DNA of 64,000 bases, from NCBI GenBank assembly GCA_019187365.1, contig JABARE010000015.1, positions 81,980 through 145,979 of the forward strand. The letters are read 5' to 3'. Origin of the DNA: Saprospiraceae bacterium (GTDB taxonomy: Bacteria > Bacteroidota > Bacteroidia > Chitinophagales > Saprospiraceae). The notes below the pieces were generated by a model. That model was not told the origin of the DNA. It worked only from the letters and a program-made list of their open reading frames with translations, and did no database searches. Positions 47,051 to 57,432 of the stretch are shown in pieces. Both the position numbers and the translations under genes were made by a program. The first letter of the stretch is position 1. Each line of letters opens with the position of its first letter.

Positions 47051-47575
47051 GTGGTACAAAAAAAAAGGAAGGCTGTATCGATCCCCGGCATGCTGCTTGC
47101 CCTGATGCTGTTGGTAGCTTCACAGGCAGATCCCATCATGCGGTCGTGGTGGAAAAGCTGCGTTGTCGAGGTCCTGACCAACCGCGAATCCGTTAAAAAT
47201 CTCCATTATTTCTGCCTGGAAGACTTGCTGCCGGAAGATATCATCTGGCTGGACGGTCGCGAATTTGTTTACAGGGGTGAATGGTTTGACGTGGTTTCTT
47301 TATGGGAAAGTCGCGATGGTTCCGTGGAGCTGTTGGCCCTCCGCGACCGGGCAGAAGAGCGCGCGGCAGGCATTGTCCTGGCTGAATTGCTTCCGGGAAA
47401 AGAGTTTCCGCAATTGAACGAACCATCTCCTTGGGGTGAAAAACTTCTCTACCCGCCGGTCTGCCTTCGAATAACAGACGCCTCCTTCCACCCGGTTTCC
47501 CCAATCGGCTTTGTCGCCGGGGAACACTATGAGGTACCCAAGGCCCCTGAGGCCCCTCCTCCCGATTATTTGTAA
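47051..47575 (+). CDS. hypothetical exported or anchored protein preceding a TonB-dependent receptor
   Basis: 174 residues from GTG 47051 (no nearby ATG fits). SIPGMLLALMLLVAS is a signal peptide or anchor. The core EDIIWLDGREFVYRGEWFDVVSL resembles small Bacteroidota proteins that stand in front of TonB-dependent receptor genes, as here. Scattered Cys and His residues (KSCVVE, LHYFCLED, SFHPVSP, EHYEVP) and a proline-rich end (EAPPPDYL) might hint at metal binding, but no defined motif is present. The function is unknown. A perfect ACTAAC-N4-GTTAGT palindrome separates it from the receptor. Confidence 0.6.
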   Translation: MVQKKRKAVSIPGMLLALMLLVASQADPIMRSWWKSCVVEVLTNRESVKNLHYFCLEDLLPEDIIWLDGREFVYRGEWFDVVSLWESRDGSVELLALRDRAEERAAGIVLAELLPGKEFPQLNEPSPWGEKLLYPPVCLRITDASFHPVSPIGFVAGEHYEVPKAPEAPPPDYL

Positions 47576-47648
47576 ACCCGATGTTTCTGTCCTGGCTGGT
47601 TCATAAAACGGGATCAAAGGGCTCTATTTCCATCCTAATATTCAACAA

Positions 47649-47664
47649 ACTAACGTATGTTAGT
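47649..47664. promoter_or_regulatory. palindrome ACTAACGTATGTTAGT (putative operator)
   Basis: Perfect 6-bp inverted repeats ACTAAC/GTTAGT with a 4-bp spacer, ~50 bp before the receptor ATG at 47717. The architecture resembles TetR-family operators. Related copies exist at 11333, 52332, 52370 and 55984. Confidence 0.45.
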
Positions 47665-47716
47665 ATGGCTGCGTTTGCTCCGGCATCTGCGGCGCTCTAT
47701 AAAACCACCCTTGTGC

Positions 47717-50137
47717 ATGGGCCTTTTTAAAGAATGTTGGCTGCTCCTCCTGTTGTTCACCTGCGGGCTGCTCCCGGGGACGGCACAAATCATTCATGTA
47801 TACGACCTTGAGCGACGAACTCCGGTAGTGGGGGCCACCGCCTTTTTTTTTCCGGGTGGGCAGACCGCTCTGTCAGATGAAAGCGGCAGTTTGAATATGA
47901 TGCTCCCCGAATTATGCGACCGGGTGTTGGTTGAACATCCGGATTACCCTCCCGCCGTTTTTACTCACCAGGCCATTGAGCGCGATTCCCACCGCATTTG
48001 GCTGCAGGCAGAGGCCCGTTTACTCGGGGAGGTCATGGTCACTGCCAGCAAATCGCTCCAGGCGGTGGCCGACATCCCTTCACAAACACTGGTCCTCGAC
48101 CGGGCGCGGATCCAGCAGGGAATGGTACAGACGACGGCCGACCTGTTGATGTCGAGTGGCGAAATTGCTGTTCAAAAAAGCCAGTTGGGTGGTGGAAGCC
48201 CCATTTTGAGGGGATTTGAAGCCAACAAGGTTTTGCTGGTCATCGACGGCGTGCGCATGAACAACCTCATCTTCCGGGGTGGTCATCTTCAAAACAGCAT
48301 TACAACTGACCCGCTCGCCATGGAGCGAGTGGAAGTTGTCTTTGGTCCGGCGGCGGTCTTGTACGGCAGCGATGCCCTTGGGGGCACCATCCATTTCATG
48401 ACCCGCAAACCAAAATTTTCCGGATTTCAGGACCGTGCATCTCTTTCCGGGCAGGCCCTGGCCCGGTATTCGAGTGCCAACAACGAAGCCACGGCCAGCC
48501 TGCAATTGAACTATGGGCGTTCGAAATGGGCGGTGCTCACCGCGGTGAGTGCTTCGCGCTTTGGAGACCTGCGTCAGGGTGCCTGGAGACCGGGCGGGCA
48601 GGGCTCCTGGGGGCTAAAGCCCTTTGTCGTCTCCACTTCGGAAAGCCGGGACACCGCACTTCCCAATCCGGACCCCGGCGTACAAAGTCCATCGGGGTAC
48701 CGGCAGGTCAACGCGATGCAAAAGTGGGCCTGGATGCCCACTGCAAAAGCCCGACACCAGTTGAACTTGCAGTTTTCCACCAGTTCGGACATCCCCCGGT
48801 ACGATCGGTTGAGCGAGCAATCTGCCGACGGAAAGCCCCGCTTTGCACAGTGGTATTACGGTCCGCAGGACCGCGCTCTGGCTTCGTATGAGTACCAGCG
48901 CCAGGGCGGTGACTGGTACGATGCCTTCGTCATCACCGCAGACCTCCAATACCTGGGAGAAAGTCGTCATGACCGCAAGTTTGGGCAAGCCTGGCTTAAC
49001 CATCGTGGGGAGCGCGTGTACATTGGAGGACTTGGTTTAGACCTGACCCGCCATTTTTCCAAGCATGAATTGCATGCAGGCATGGACTTCAGCGAACAAC
49101 GGGTTCATTCCGAAGCACACACAGAAAACCGCTTTACCGGAGAATCCGGTATTCTGGATACCCGCTACCCGGCTGGAGGAGCCGGAATGCGATTTGCAGG
49201 CATTTACGGCATCCATACCTGGAGGATCACCCCCCGGTTTCAACTTCAACAGGGTCTTAGGCTCCAATACGCACGGCTGGATGCTGATTTTGGAGACGCT
49301 CCACTCTTCCCATTGCCCGTGAAGGAAGTGACGCAGGAGCACCTTTCCTTTGACGGAAGCATCAGCTTCAAAGCCCGGCTCTGGGAACAACTTCATGCCT
49401 TTGCGGCGGCATCGAGCGCCCTGCGCGTGCCCAATGTCGATGATCTGGGAAAGGTTTTTGAATCGCTGCCGGGCATGGTCAACCTGCCAAATCCCGGACT
49501 GGAACCCGAAAAATACTACAGTGGAGAAATCGGACTCCGCTGGTTACATGGCAAGAAGCTACGCCTTCAGTGTTCGGCCTACCGGGGCAGTTTCAGGAAT
49601 GCCATTACCAGCCAGCCTGCCACTTACGAAGGTCGGGATTCCATATTCTATAATGGCGAATTGAGTGCGGTACTTCAACAGTCAAACACCGCCCGGGCAA
49701 GCCTTTGCGGACTTCACGCGAGCCTCTCGGTTCATTTTTTCGAATGGTTGCAATGGAGCAGCACCATCAACTACACCTATGGCCGGATCCACACCGATAC
49801 GACCGATTATCCGCTCGACCACATCCCCCCCGCATTTGGAAAAACCGAACTGGCGGCTGATGCCGGGAGGGCCCGGTTCCGGGTGGAGATCCATTACCAC
49901 AGAGCCAAGCCGGTAGAAGACACCAATCTGTTTGGTGAAGACAACTTTCAATACGCGACACCGGCCGGTACGCCGGGATGGTGGGTCCTCAATGTAGGGG
50001 CCGGGGTTCAACTTTCCCATACTTTTGAGGTCAATGTTGGCTGCGAGAACATTTTTGACAGACATTACCGCTCGTTCGCATCGGGCATCAGCGCTCCGGG
50101 GCGCAACCTGATGATTTCGGCCCGAGCCAGTTTTTAA
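47717..50137 (+). CDS. TonB-dependent outer-membrane receptor
   Basis: 806 residues from ATG 47717 (a further ATG lies 20 codons upstream, inside the palindrome). Signal peptide ends near PGTAQ. Residues ~22-100 are a carboxypeptidase-regulatory-like domain (VYDLERRTPVVGATAFFF). The plug follows, with LGGGSPILRGFEANKVLLVIDGVRMNN and VEVVFGPAAVLYGSDALGGTIHFMT, and then a ~580-residue 22-strand-type barrel ending VGCENIFDRHYRSFASGISAPGRNLMISARASF. It is not a SusC: no SusD partner. The class fits siderophore, haem or vitamin B12 uptake; the ligand is unknown. Confidence 0.9.
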   Translation: MGLFKECWLLLLLFTCGLLPGTAQIIHVYDLERRTPVVGATAFFFPGGQTALSDESGSLNMMLPELCDRVLVEHPDYPPAVFTHQAIERDSHRIWLQAEARLLGEVMVTASKSLQAVADIPSQTLVLDRARIQQGMVQTTADLLMSSGEIAVQKSQLGGGSPILRGFEANKVLLVIDGVRMNNLIFRGGHLQNSITTDPLAMERVEVVFGPAAVLYGSDALGGTIHFMTRKPKFSGFQDRASLSGQALARYSSANNEATASLQLNYGRSKWAVLTAVSASRFGDLRQGAWRPGGQGSWGLKPFVVSTSESRDTALPNPDPGVQSPSGYRQVNAMQKWAWMPTAKARHQLNLQFSTSSDIPRYDRLSEQSADGKPRFAQWYYGPQDRALASYEYQRQGGDWYDAFVITADLQYLGESRHDRKFGQAWLNHRGERVYIGGLGLDLTRHFSKHELHAGMDFSEQRVHSEAHTENRFTGESGILDTRYPAGGAGMRFAGIYGIHTWRITPRFQLQQGLRLQYARLDADFGDAPLFPLPVKEVTQEHLSFDGSISFKARLWEQLHAFAAASSALRVPNVDDLGKVFESLPGMVNLPNPGLEPEKYYSGEIGLRWLHGKKLRLQCSAYRGSFRNAITSQPATYEGRDSIFYNGELSAVLQQSNTARASLCGLHASLSVHFFEWLQWSSTINYTYGRIHTDTTDYPLDHIPPAFGKTELAADAGRARFRVEIHYHRAKPVEDTNLFGEDNFQYATPAGTPGWWVLNVGAGVQLSHTFEVNVGCENIFDRHYRSFASGISAPGRNLMISARASF

Positions 50138-50214
50138 TTCATGAGCGCGCGGGTTAGCCTGCAACCGTTTATGCCATAATGGCGCATTTGGATGGGCTGT
50201 GAAGCCGTCAACAG

Positions 50215-50229
50215 GACGACTTTGTCGTC
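50215..50229. promoter_or_regulatory. inverted repeat GACGAC-TTT-GTCGTC upstream of groES
   Basis: Perfect 6-bp stem with 3-base loop, 100 bp before the groES ATG. No CIRCE element (TTAGCACTC-N9-GAGTGCTAA) is present between the receptor stop and groES. It may be a heat-shock operator or an mRNA hairpin. Confidence 0.35.
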
Positions 50230-50329
50230 AAAATCTGCCAAAAGTTCCAATTTTTTCGTGTGGCATGGTGTTCGCATACGGCTTTCTGACAAATGGAAAA
50301 TTTTTCAATTCTTTAAAATCATACTCAAT

Positions 50330-50593
50330 ATGAAGCCAATTAATGACCGCGTCATTATCAAGCCCGCACCAGCGGAAGAAAAGACCAAAGGAGGGATCAT
50401 CATCCCCGACACCGCGAAGGAGAAGCCGCTTAAAGGAGAAGTCGTTGCCGTTGGCCCCGGTAAGGATGGCAACATGATGACCGTCCACAAAGGCGACACA
50501 GTATTGTATGGAAAGTACGCCGGACAGGAGTTTACCTATAAGGGAGTTGACTACCTGATCATGCGCGAGGACGACATTTTGGTAATTCTATAA
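50330..50593 (+). CDS. groES: co-chaperonin GroES
   Basis: 87 residues from ATG 50330. [40 protein letters not shown] contains the mobile loop, and [32 protein letters not shown] the core barrel. It caps the GroEL ring. The GroEL gene follows after 28 bp. Confidence 0.96.
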   Translation: MKPINDRVIIKPAPAEEKTKGGIIIPDTAKEKPLKGEVVAVGPGKDGNMMTVHKGDTVLYGKYAGQEFTYKGVDYLIMREDDILVIL

Positions 50594-50609
50594 TCTGTTA
50601 AAACACTAA

Positions 50610-52256
<1,647 letters not shown>

Positions 52257-52276
52257 TTTCCATGCTTCGATGATAG

Positions 52277-52309
52277 AAAAATCCCGGCCTGCAAAGCCGG
52301 GATTTTTTA
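52277..52309 (+). terminator. intrinsic terminator of groESL
   Basis: AAAAATCCCGGC, loop CTGCAAA, GCCGGGATTTTTT: a 9-10-bp stem with flanking A and T tracts, so it may also act for the opposite strand. Confidence 0.88.
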
Positions 52310-52331
52310 TTTCTGCACGTATATATTCTCA

Positions 52332-52381
52332 ACAAACGTTTGTAATGCTTACAAGTATTAGTTTACCATACAAACGTTGGT
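52332..52381. promoter_or_regulatory. cluster of three palindromic elements between convergent genes
   Basis: ACAAACGTTTGT (52332-52343, perfect 12-bp palindrome), a near-perfect hairpin TAATGCTT-AC-AAGTATTA (around 52342-52359), and ACAAACGTTGGT (52370-52381). They share the AC-A/T-AACG half-site of the palindromes at 47649 and 55984, but lie beyond the groEL terminator with no promoter to control. Confidence 0.4.
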
Positions 52382-52438
52382 TAGCTTCGGTGCGGGAGTG
52401 ACTAAATGTATCCTGATGACGTCAGGCTTGCGCCCGGA

Positions 52439-52966
52439 TCAAGGCGCCCGCCACTCAAACTGGGGTTCTCCGCAGTCCAGTTTGCGACTGTATCGATTGG
52501 AAGCAAGGTTCAGATGAACAATGTGCGTCTGCGAGGGAAACATTTCGCAGATCAAGCGGTTGACGATTCGCATGCTGTCCGGAACCTGCGGCAGCGGGCA
52601 TTCCAGATGCGACCAAATGGCGTCTTCCACCTGTTCGTATCCAAGAAAGCGGGGGTTGAGGCGGGAGTCATTGGCGAACACGGCGAATCCCTCCGACAGG
52701 TAGACGTCCAGCATTTCCTCCGAAGCATCCATCAAAGGCCCGGAAGTGAGGTTGACGGGACTTCCGGAGCGTCGGGACAGGGCCTTTTCCAGGTCGTCGG
52801 TAAAGAGGCGGATGCTGATTTCCAAAACGCCCCGGGAAGCCTGGTGTCGCAGTTCAGTCACGCCGACGTAGAAGGGGTGTGGCGCTGAAGCGGCAAACGC
52901 CCCAACCACAAAAAGGGCTATCAGGAAGTACCTGATGCGGGAGCGTGCCAATGCATATTTTTGCAC
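52439..52966 (-). CDS. DUF6702 family protein
   Basis: 175 residues from GTG 52966 (no in-frame ATG exists). IRYFLIALFVVGAFAASAPHPFYVGVTELRHQASRGVLEISIRLFTDDLE is the conserved N-terminus of this family: a signal peptide followed by HPFYVGVTEI-type and E-S-I-R-x-FxDDLE motifs. It ends with the CEMFPSQTHIVHLNL region. Periplasmic, function unknown. It occurs next to HupE/UreJ and an M1 peptidase across Bacteroidota, as here, on the opposite strand with 16 bp between the starts. Confidence 0.8.
   Translation of the reverse strand: MQKYALARSRIRYFLIALFVVGAFAASAPHPFYVGVTELRHQASRGVLEISIRLFTDDLEKALSRRSGSPVNLTSGPLMDASEEMLDVYLSEGFAVFANDSRLNPRFLGYEQVEDAIWSHLECPLPQVPDSMRIVNRLICEMFPSQTHIVHLNLASNRYSRKLDCGEPQFEWRAP
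52956..52963 (+). promoter_or_regulatory. candidate -7 element TATTTTTG for hupE
   Basis: Perfect TAnnTTTG match 19 bp before the HupE-like ATG, placed inside the first codons of the divergent DUF6702 gene. No obvious -33 partner. Confidence 0.4.
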
Positions 52967-52982
52967 GACGCGAAGTTAGCCA

Positions 52983-53573
52983 ATGGAGGAGTTTTTATGG
53001 TGGTTTCAAATTGGAATGGAGCACATTCTCGACACCGGGGGCATCGACCACATGGTTTACCTCATTGCACTGGTCATTCCCTTTGGTCTCGGTCAATGGA
53101 GGCGCCTGTTACTGCTCGTCACAGCCTTTACCCTGGGCCATTCGCTCACCCTGGCACTCAGCACCTCCGGGTGGATCCGAATGCCAACTTCTGCGGTAGA
53201 ACTCGCCATCGCGCTGACCATTGCATTTTCGTGTATCATGAACCTGCTCCGGCCTGATTCCAGCGACAGTTCCCTGCGCTTGCGGTACGTGGCGGCGGCC
53301 GTTTTCGGCTGCATTCACGGGCTGGGCTTCTCCATTCTGCTGCGGTCCATGCTTGGCGCAGAAAGCGACATCCTCGTTCCTTTGTTTGCCTTTAATACGG
53401 GACTCGAAGCCGGACAGCTGGTCTTTGTGTGCCTTACCCTGGCCGCGCGGCAGTTGCTTTTGGCATCCACACCGGTTACAGCCTCCAAACTTACTGCTAC
53501 GACAAGTTTCGTAATATTGGGATTATCTTTGTATTTCATCGCACAGCGAACATGGCTATTTTTCATTCATTAA
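52983..53573 (+). CDS. HupE/UreJ family membrane protein
   Basis: 196 residues with about six membrane helices. The family's N-terminal GMEHILDTGGIDHMVYLIAL has conserved His/Asp residues, and FTLGHSLTLALS and FGCIHGLGFSILL carry the further His. HupE/UreJ proteins are linked to nickel or cobalt transport for hydrogenase/urease, but the Bacteroidota subgroup beside DUF6702 has no such context. Its 3' end overlaps the M1 peptidase by 22 bp. Confidence 0.83.
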   Translation: MEEFLWWFQIGMEHILDTGGIDHMVYLIALVIPFGLGQWRRLLLLVTAFTLGHSLTLALSTSGWIRMPTSAVELAIALTIAFSCIMNLLRPDSSDSSLRLRYVAAAVFGCIHGLGFSILLRSMLGAESDILVPLFAFNTGLEAGQLVFVCLTLAARQLLLASTPVTASKLTATTSFVILGLSLYFIAQRTWLFFIH

Positions 53574-55939
53574 AAACCTGGCTGGGCGCATGGGTATCCA
53601 TGGCGCTTGCCATTTCTGCCCTACAGGGACAAAACATCCGGAACAACCCAGGTTCGAATCACGGCAACGCTTTCGAGCAGCTCGGTTCCATACTTCCGGA
53701 CCCAAACGTTTACCGGACGGCTTCCGGTGCGCCGGGGCATGGCTACTGGCAGATGCGGGTAGATTACGAAATCGATGCGCGGCTCGATGAAGCCGACCTT
53801 CGCCTGCACGGAAGCGAATGGGTTACCGTTTTCAACCGTTCGCCGGATCCGCTAAATTACCTTTGGTTGCAGCTCGATGAAAACGAGCACAACCCGTCAT
53901 CGACCAGTGTTTACGCTGCGGTGGAGAGCAAGACCGGGAAGCGCATTACGGAAGGCAATCTGTACGACATCGACCGGAGGCCAAAACTAAAAGGGCATGG
54001 CGTCCAAATTCTCGAAGTGAGGGATGCTAAGGGGAAGGGACTCGAGTATTTTATACACGAGACCATGATGAGGATCTCCTTGCCAGGAGTTCTGCATCCC
54101 GGGAAATCCTTCCGCTTCCGCGTTTCGTGGAATTACAAACTGCCCAACCGGCTCGACATCGGAGGCCGTGGTGGCTATGAATATTTTTCTGAAGATGGTA
54201 ACCATCTCTTCACCATGACGCAGTGGTTTCCCCGCCTCTGCGTTTATTCAGACTTCCAGGGATGGCAGCATAAGCAGTTCACGGGACGGGGCGAATTTGC
54301 GCTTCCCTTTGGCAATTACCGCGTTAAGATCTCGGTGCCTTCTGATCACGTCGTTGCTGCCACGGGCCAGTGCCTCAATTACGAGAAGGTGCTTTCTCCA
54401 GAACGGCTTAAGCGCTGGAGGTCCGCCCAAACTTCGGGCGACGTCGTAGAAATCGCAACGCGCGAAGAGGCCGTGGACGCCGAGCTATCCCGGTCTTCAA
54501 CGCTCAAAACCTGGGTGTACCGCGCCGACGACGTTCGCGATTTTGCCTGGGGTAGTTCGCGAAAGTTTATCTGGGATGCCATGCCCATTGAAATTGAGGG
54601 GCGCAAAATTCTTTGCATGAGTTATTATCCGAAAGAGGCTTACGAACTGTACCGGCGCTATTCGACAAAAACCGTTGCACATACCCTGCGCACCTATTCG
54701 AAACACACGGTGCCGTATCCCTATCCCGTTGCGATCAGCGTAGAGGCTTCTAATGGAATGGAATATCCCATGATCTGTTTTAATTTCGGACGTACGGAGA
54801 AGGACGGCACGTACTCGGAAGGAACCAAAAACGGAATGCTGGGTGTGATCATTCACGAAGTGGGACACAATTTCTTTCCCATGATCATCAACAGCGATGA
54901 ACGACAATGGACCTGGATGGACGAAGGTCTGAACACTTTTGTGCAGCACCTGACTCAAGAGGCCTTTGACAACGACTATCCTTCAAGCAGAGGGCCAGCT
55001 TCGAGCATAGTCGATTACATGAAACTCGATCCGGATCAGCTCGAGCCCATTATGACCAATAGCGAAAACCTCGTGCAATTTGGTTCAAATGCCTACGCCA
55101 AAACCGCTGTTGGTCTGAACATCCTGCGAGAAACCATCATCGGCCGCGAGCGCTTTGATCTGGCCCTCCGTGAATATGCGCGACGCTGGGCGTTCAGACA
55201 CCCAAGCCCTGCCGACTTTTTCCGGAGCATGGAAGATGCTTCCGGTGAAGACCTCGATTGGTTCTGGAGAGGGTGGTTCTACGACATCAAACCGGTGGAT
55301 CTTTCCATCGACACCGCAATCGTCATGGTGACCGCTCATCCCCCGCCACCGCGGGAAGTGACCTACTACATGAACCATCCGGAAGTAACGGAATCCATCA
55401 GCAAATACCGCAACCGGACATCCTGCATGCGTTTTCTCGTCGATGCGGATACAACCCTTCGCGATTTTTATTTTTACTACAATCCCCCGCACTCAACCCA
55501 AATACAACGGTACCATCCGGTAGAGGCGGGACCGGATCTCCAGGGACGTACAGACAGTACGTACCTCGTCGAAGTACAGTTTTCCAATAAGGGCGGGATG
55601 GTCATGCCCCTGATCCTGCGCTGGTATTACGACGACGGAACATACGAAGACGAGCGGCTCAGCGTTCAGCTCTGGCGCAAAAACGAGCAGCGCGTAACCA
55701 AGACATTCGTGCGCAGCAAACGCGCAATCGCCCTGCAACTGGATCCCTTTGAAGAAACGGCCGACATTGAAACGGCAAACAACGGATGGAACGTTCAGGA
55801 GGCCCCATCCCGCTTCGAGCTCTTCAAATCAGAGGAGGGTCCCCGCAGGGGTAGGCGCCGCGCTGGCGGTGACGGCCAGCTCAATCCGATGCAGCGCGCA
55901 CGGCAGGAAAAGGAGCCCGCCACTGCACCACAGCGATAA
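53552..55939 (+). CDS. M1 family metallopeptidase
   Basis: 795 residues from ATG 53552. Signal peptide ends near ALQGQ. The catalytic domain has HEVGHNFFPM (zinc-binding HExxH) and, 18 residues after the second His, WMDEGLNTF with the third ligand Glu; the exopeptidase GAMEN loop is replaced by SNGMEYPM. The C-terminal ~300 residues include a beta domain (VEVQFSNKGGMVMPLILRWYYDDG) and a basic, disordered tail. It probably acts in the periplasm as a zinc peptidase on peptides. Overlaps hupE by 22 bp, so the two form one unit. Confidence 0.9.
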   Translation: MAIFHSLKTWLGAWVSMALAISALQGQNIRNNPGSNHGNAFEQLGSILPDPNVYRTASGAPGHGYWQMRVDYEIDARLDEADLRLHGSEWVTVFNRSPDPLNYLWLQLDENEHNPSSTSVYAAVESKTGKRITEGNLYDIDRRPKLKGHGVQILEVRDAKGKGLEYFIHETMMRISLPGVLHPGKSFRFRVSWNYKLPNRLDIGGRGGYEYFSEDGNHLFTMTQWFPRLCVYSDFQGWQHKQFTGRGEFALPFGNYRVKISVPSDHVVAATGQCLNYEKVLSPERLKRWRSAQTSGDVVEIATREEAVDAELSRSSTLKTWVYRADDVRDFAWGSSRKFIWDAMPIEIEGRKILCMSYYPKEAYELYRRYSTKTVAHTLRTYSKHTVPYPYPVAISVEASNGMEYPMICFNFGRTEKDGTYSEGTKNGMLGVIIHEVGHNFFPMIINSDERQWTWMDEGLNTFVQHLTQEAFDNDYPSSRGPASSIVDYMKLDPDQLEPIMTNSENLVQFGSNAYAKTAVGLNILRETIIGRERFDLALREYARRWAFRHPSPADFFRSMEDASGEDLDWFWRGWFYDIKPVDLSIDTAIVMVTAHPPPPREVTYYMNHPEVTESISKYRNRTSCMRFLVDADTTLRDFYFYYNPPHSTQIQRYHPVEAGPDLQGRTDSTYLVEVQFSNKGGMVMPLILRWYYDDGTYEDERLSVQLWRKNEQRVTKTFVRSKRAIALQLDPFEETADIETANNGWNVQEAPSRFELFKSEEGPRRGRRRAGGDGQLNPMQRARQEKEPATAPQR

Positions 55940-55983
55940 GAACCTTCGCTTGCAGATCCAAATCATAACGGGTTGCCTGATAA

Positions 55984-55999
55984 ACTAACGATCGTTCGT
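55984..55999. promoter_or_regulatory. palindrome ACTAACGATCGTTCGT
   Basis: Near-perfect inverted repeat (one mismatch pair) between the convergent M1 peptidase and L-domain protein genes. Same half-site as the element at 47649. Confidence 0.4.
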
Positions 56000-56129
56000 T
56001 ATGATGTTGCCGGTCTTCCGGACAAACATCTTCAATAAAAGGCAGGTCTTTGCTACTGTTATAACCGGCCCACCATTTCGCTGGGTTCAATTCACGACAA
56101 ATTGATCGATGGCCTTTAGATAAAGGGAG

Positions 56130-57206
56130 TTAAGACCTGGTCTTTTTGCAAGGTCCGCGTGCGATGACCTCCTCTTTTGACTGGCAGCCTGCGGCATTTC
56201 TGCCAATGGTGATGGTGGTTGAGGCAGATGCACTTTGGATGCCCTTGTACAGGCAGCAGCATCCCGTCAGCGCGGGGTTCTCTTCGACCAGGATCTTGTT
56301 GTGGATTTGGTCAAGAGACCGGAATCCGTTTATGTGCTCCAGCAAGGGGTTTGACCGCACGATGAGTCCGAAATAATTGATCCGTTTCAGTTTTCCGAAA
56401 CCCTCCACAAAGCGGAGGCTTGCGTTATCCCCGATGGACAGCGTCTCCATGGTGTCGACGCACGAAAAACCCGCAATGCGCTGAAGGGCCATATTTGATT
56501 CAATCGTTATCAGACCGGTGCGCTGCAAGCTGGAAAAACCCGCAAGATCCTTCATTAGGGCGTTCCCGCGTATCGAAATGACCCCACCATTCTTACGCAA
56601 GGAATGGAATGCGTCCAGATCCAGAAGTTTAGGATTTGTGACGACAAGTAAAGCAAAAGTCACTTCTTTCAGCCGGGAAAAGCCCCGTATTTCTTTCAGG
56701 TCGGGATTAGAAGAAAGGACCAAATTCCCTACGTGCCGCAATTGATTAAATCCATCGAGCCTCTCCATGCGGGCAAATCGGGAAATAAAAAGATACCCAC
56801 CAATGCTTTTTAGCTGTTGGAATGCATCCAGGTGGGCCAGTTTGACCGAAGAAATTTGGACGTCGCCATAAACGGTATCCAGATGCTCGAATCCCCGCAA
56901 GGTGTCGGTACCGGAATACAAAAACAGTTTAAAATGGCCCAGGCCCCTGAGAAAGTTGAGTGGCCGGAAATCCAGATGCGCCGTTCCTGCCGCCTGGATC
57001 TTTCCCAAAAAACAATTGCAGCCTTCGGGCAGGGATTTCTGAAACCCGTCAATCGACGCCTGAGTACCGAGAAATACCGTAGTATCCGGGTGGCCACACC
57101 GGACGTAGGGTGTTTTATCTGCTGGCTGGCAGGATTCTACATCGGTGCTGAGTATGGAGAGGGACAGCAGGGCGGGCAATAAAGCGGAGTTTAATCTGGT
57201 ATTCAT
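56130..57206 (-). CDS. secreted receptor-L-domain/leucine-rich-like protein
   Basis: 358 residues. Signal peptide near residues 1-25 (SALLPALLSLSILSTDVESC). From ~75 to ~320 there are about nine ~24-residue repeats with the pattern L-x-x-I/V-x-G-x-x-x-I/L-x-x-x-x-x-L-x-x-L-x-G-F-x-x-L (DLKEIRGFSRLKEV, KLLDLDAFHSLRKN, ALQRIAGFSCVDTM, PLLEHINGFRSLDQI), the beta-helical rise of the receptor L domain known from EGFR/insulin receptors and found in some Bacteroidota. It ends with a cysteine-rich segment (GCCCLYKG) and no T9SS tail. Probably a surface recognition or adhesion protein; the ligand is unknown. Confidence 0.7.
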   Translation of the reverse strand: MNTRLNSALLPALLSLSILSTDVESCQPADKTPYVRCGHPDTTVFLGTQASIDGFQKSLPEGCNCFLGKIQAAGTAHLDFRPLNFLRGLGHFKLFLYSGTDTLRGFEHLDTVYGDVQISSVKLAHLDAFQQLKSIGGYLFISRFARMERLDGFNQLRHVGNLVLSSNPDLKEIRGFSRLKEVTFALLVVTNPKLLDLDAFHSLRKNGGVISIRGNALMKDLAGFSSLQRTGLITIESNMALQRIAGFSCVDTMETLSIGDNASLRFVEGFGKLKRINYFGLIVRSNPLLEHINGFRSLDQIHNKILVEENPALTGCCCLYKGIQSASASTTITIGRNAAGCQSKEEVIARGPCKKTRS

Positions 57207-57432
57207 CTTGCAATTCGATTGGCTATATCCTTCAAAGCGAATTCAATTTTGCGACAGGCTGGATCAAATATAAGAACCGGATGTGACATGTTTAAACGAA
57301 TCATATCCCGGGAGGTAAAAGCGGCGATCGCCGTAGAAGGTCGGAGTGAACCTGGGAATCAACTGCCCTCGACCATTCGCCCGGAAAACCCCTTTGAGTG
57401 CATGCACTTCGGATGCAATACCTGACTTAGTC

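Noticed and set aside
50138..50329. CIRCE/HrcA operator upstream of groES
   Set aside because: No matching inverted repeat with a 9-bp spacer is present.
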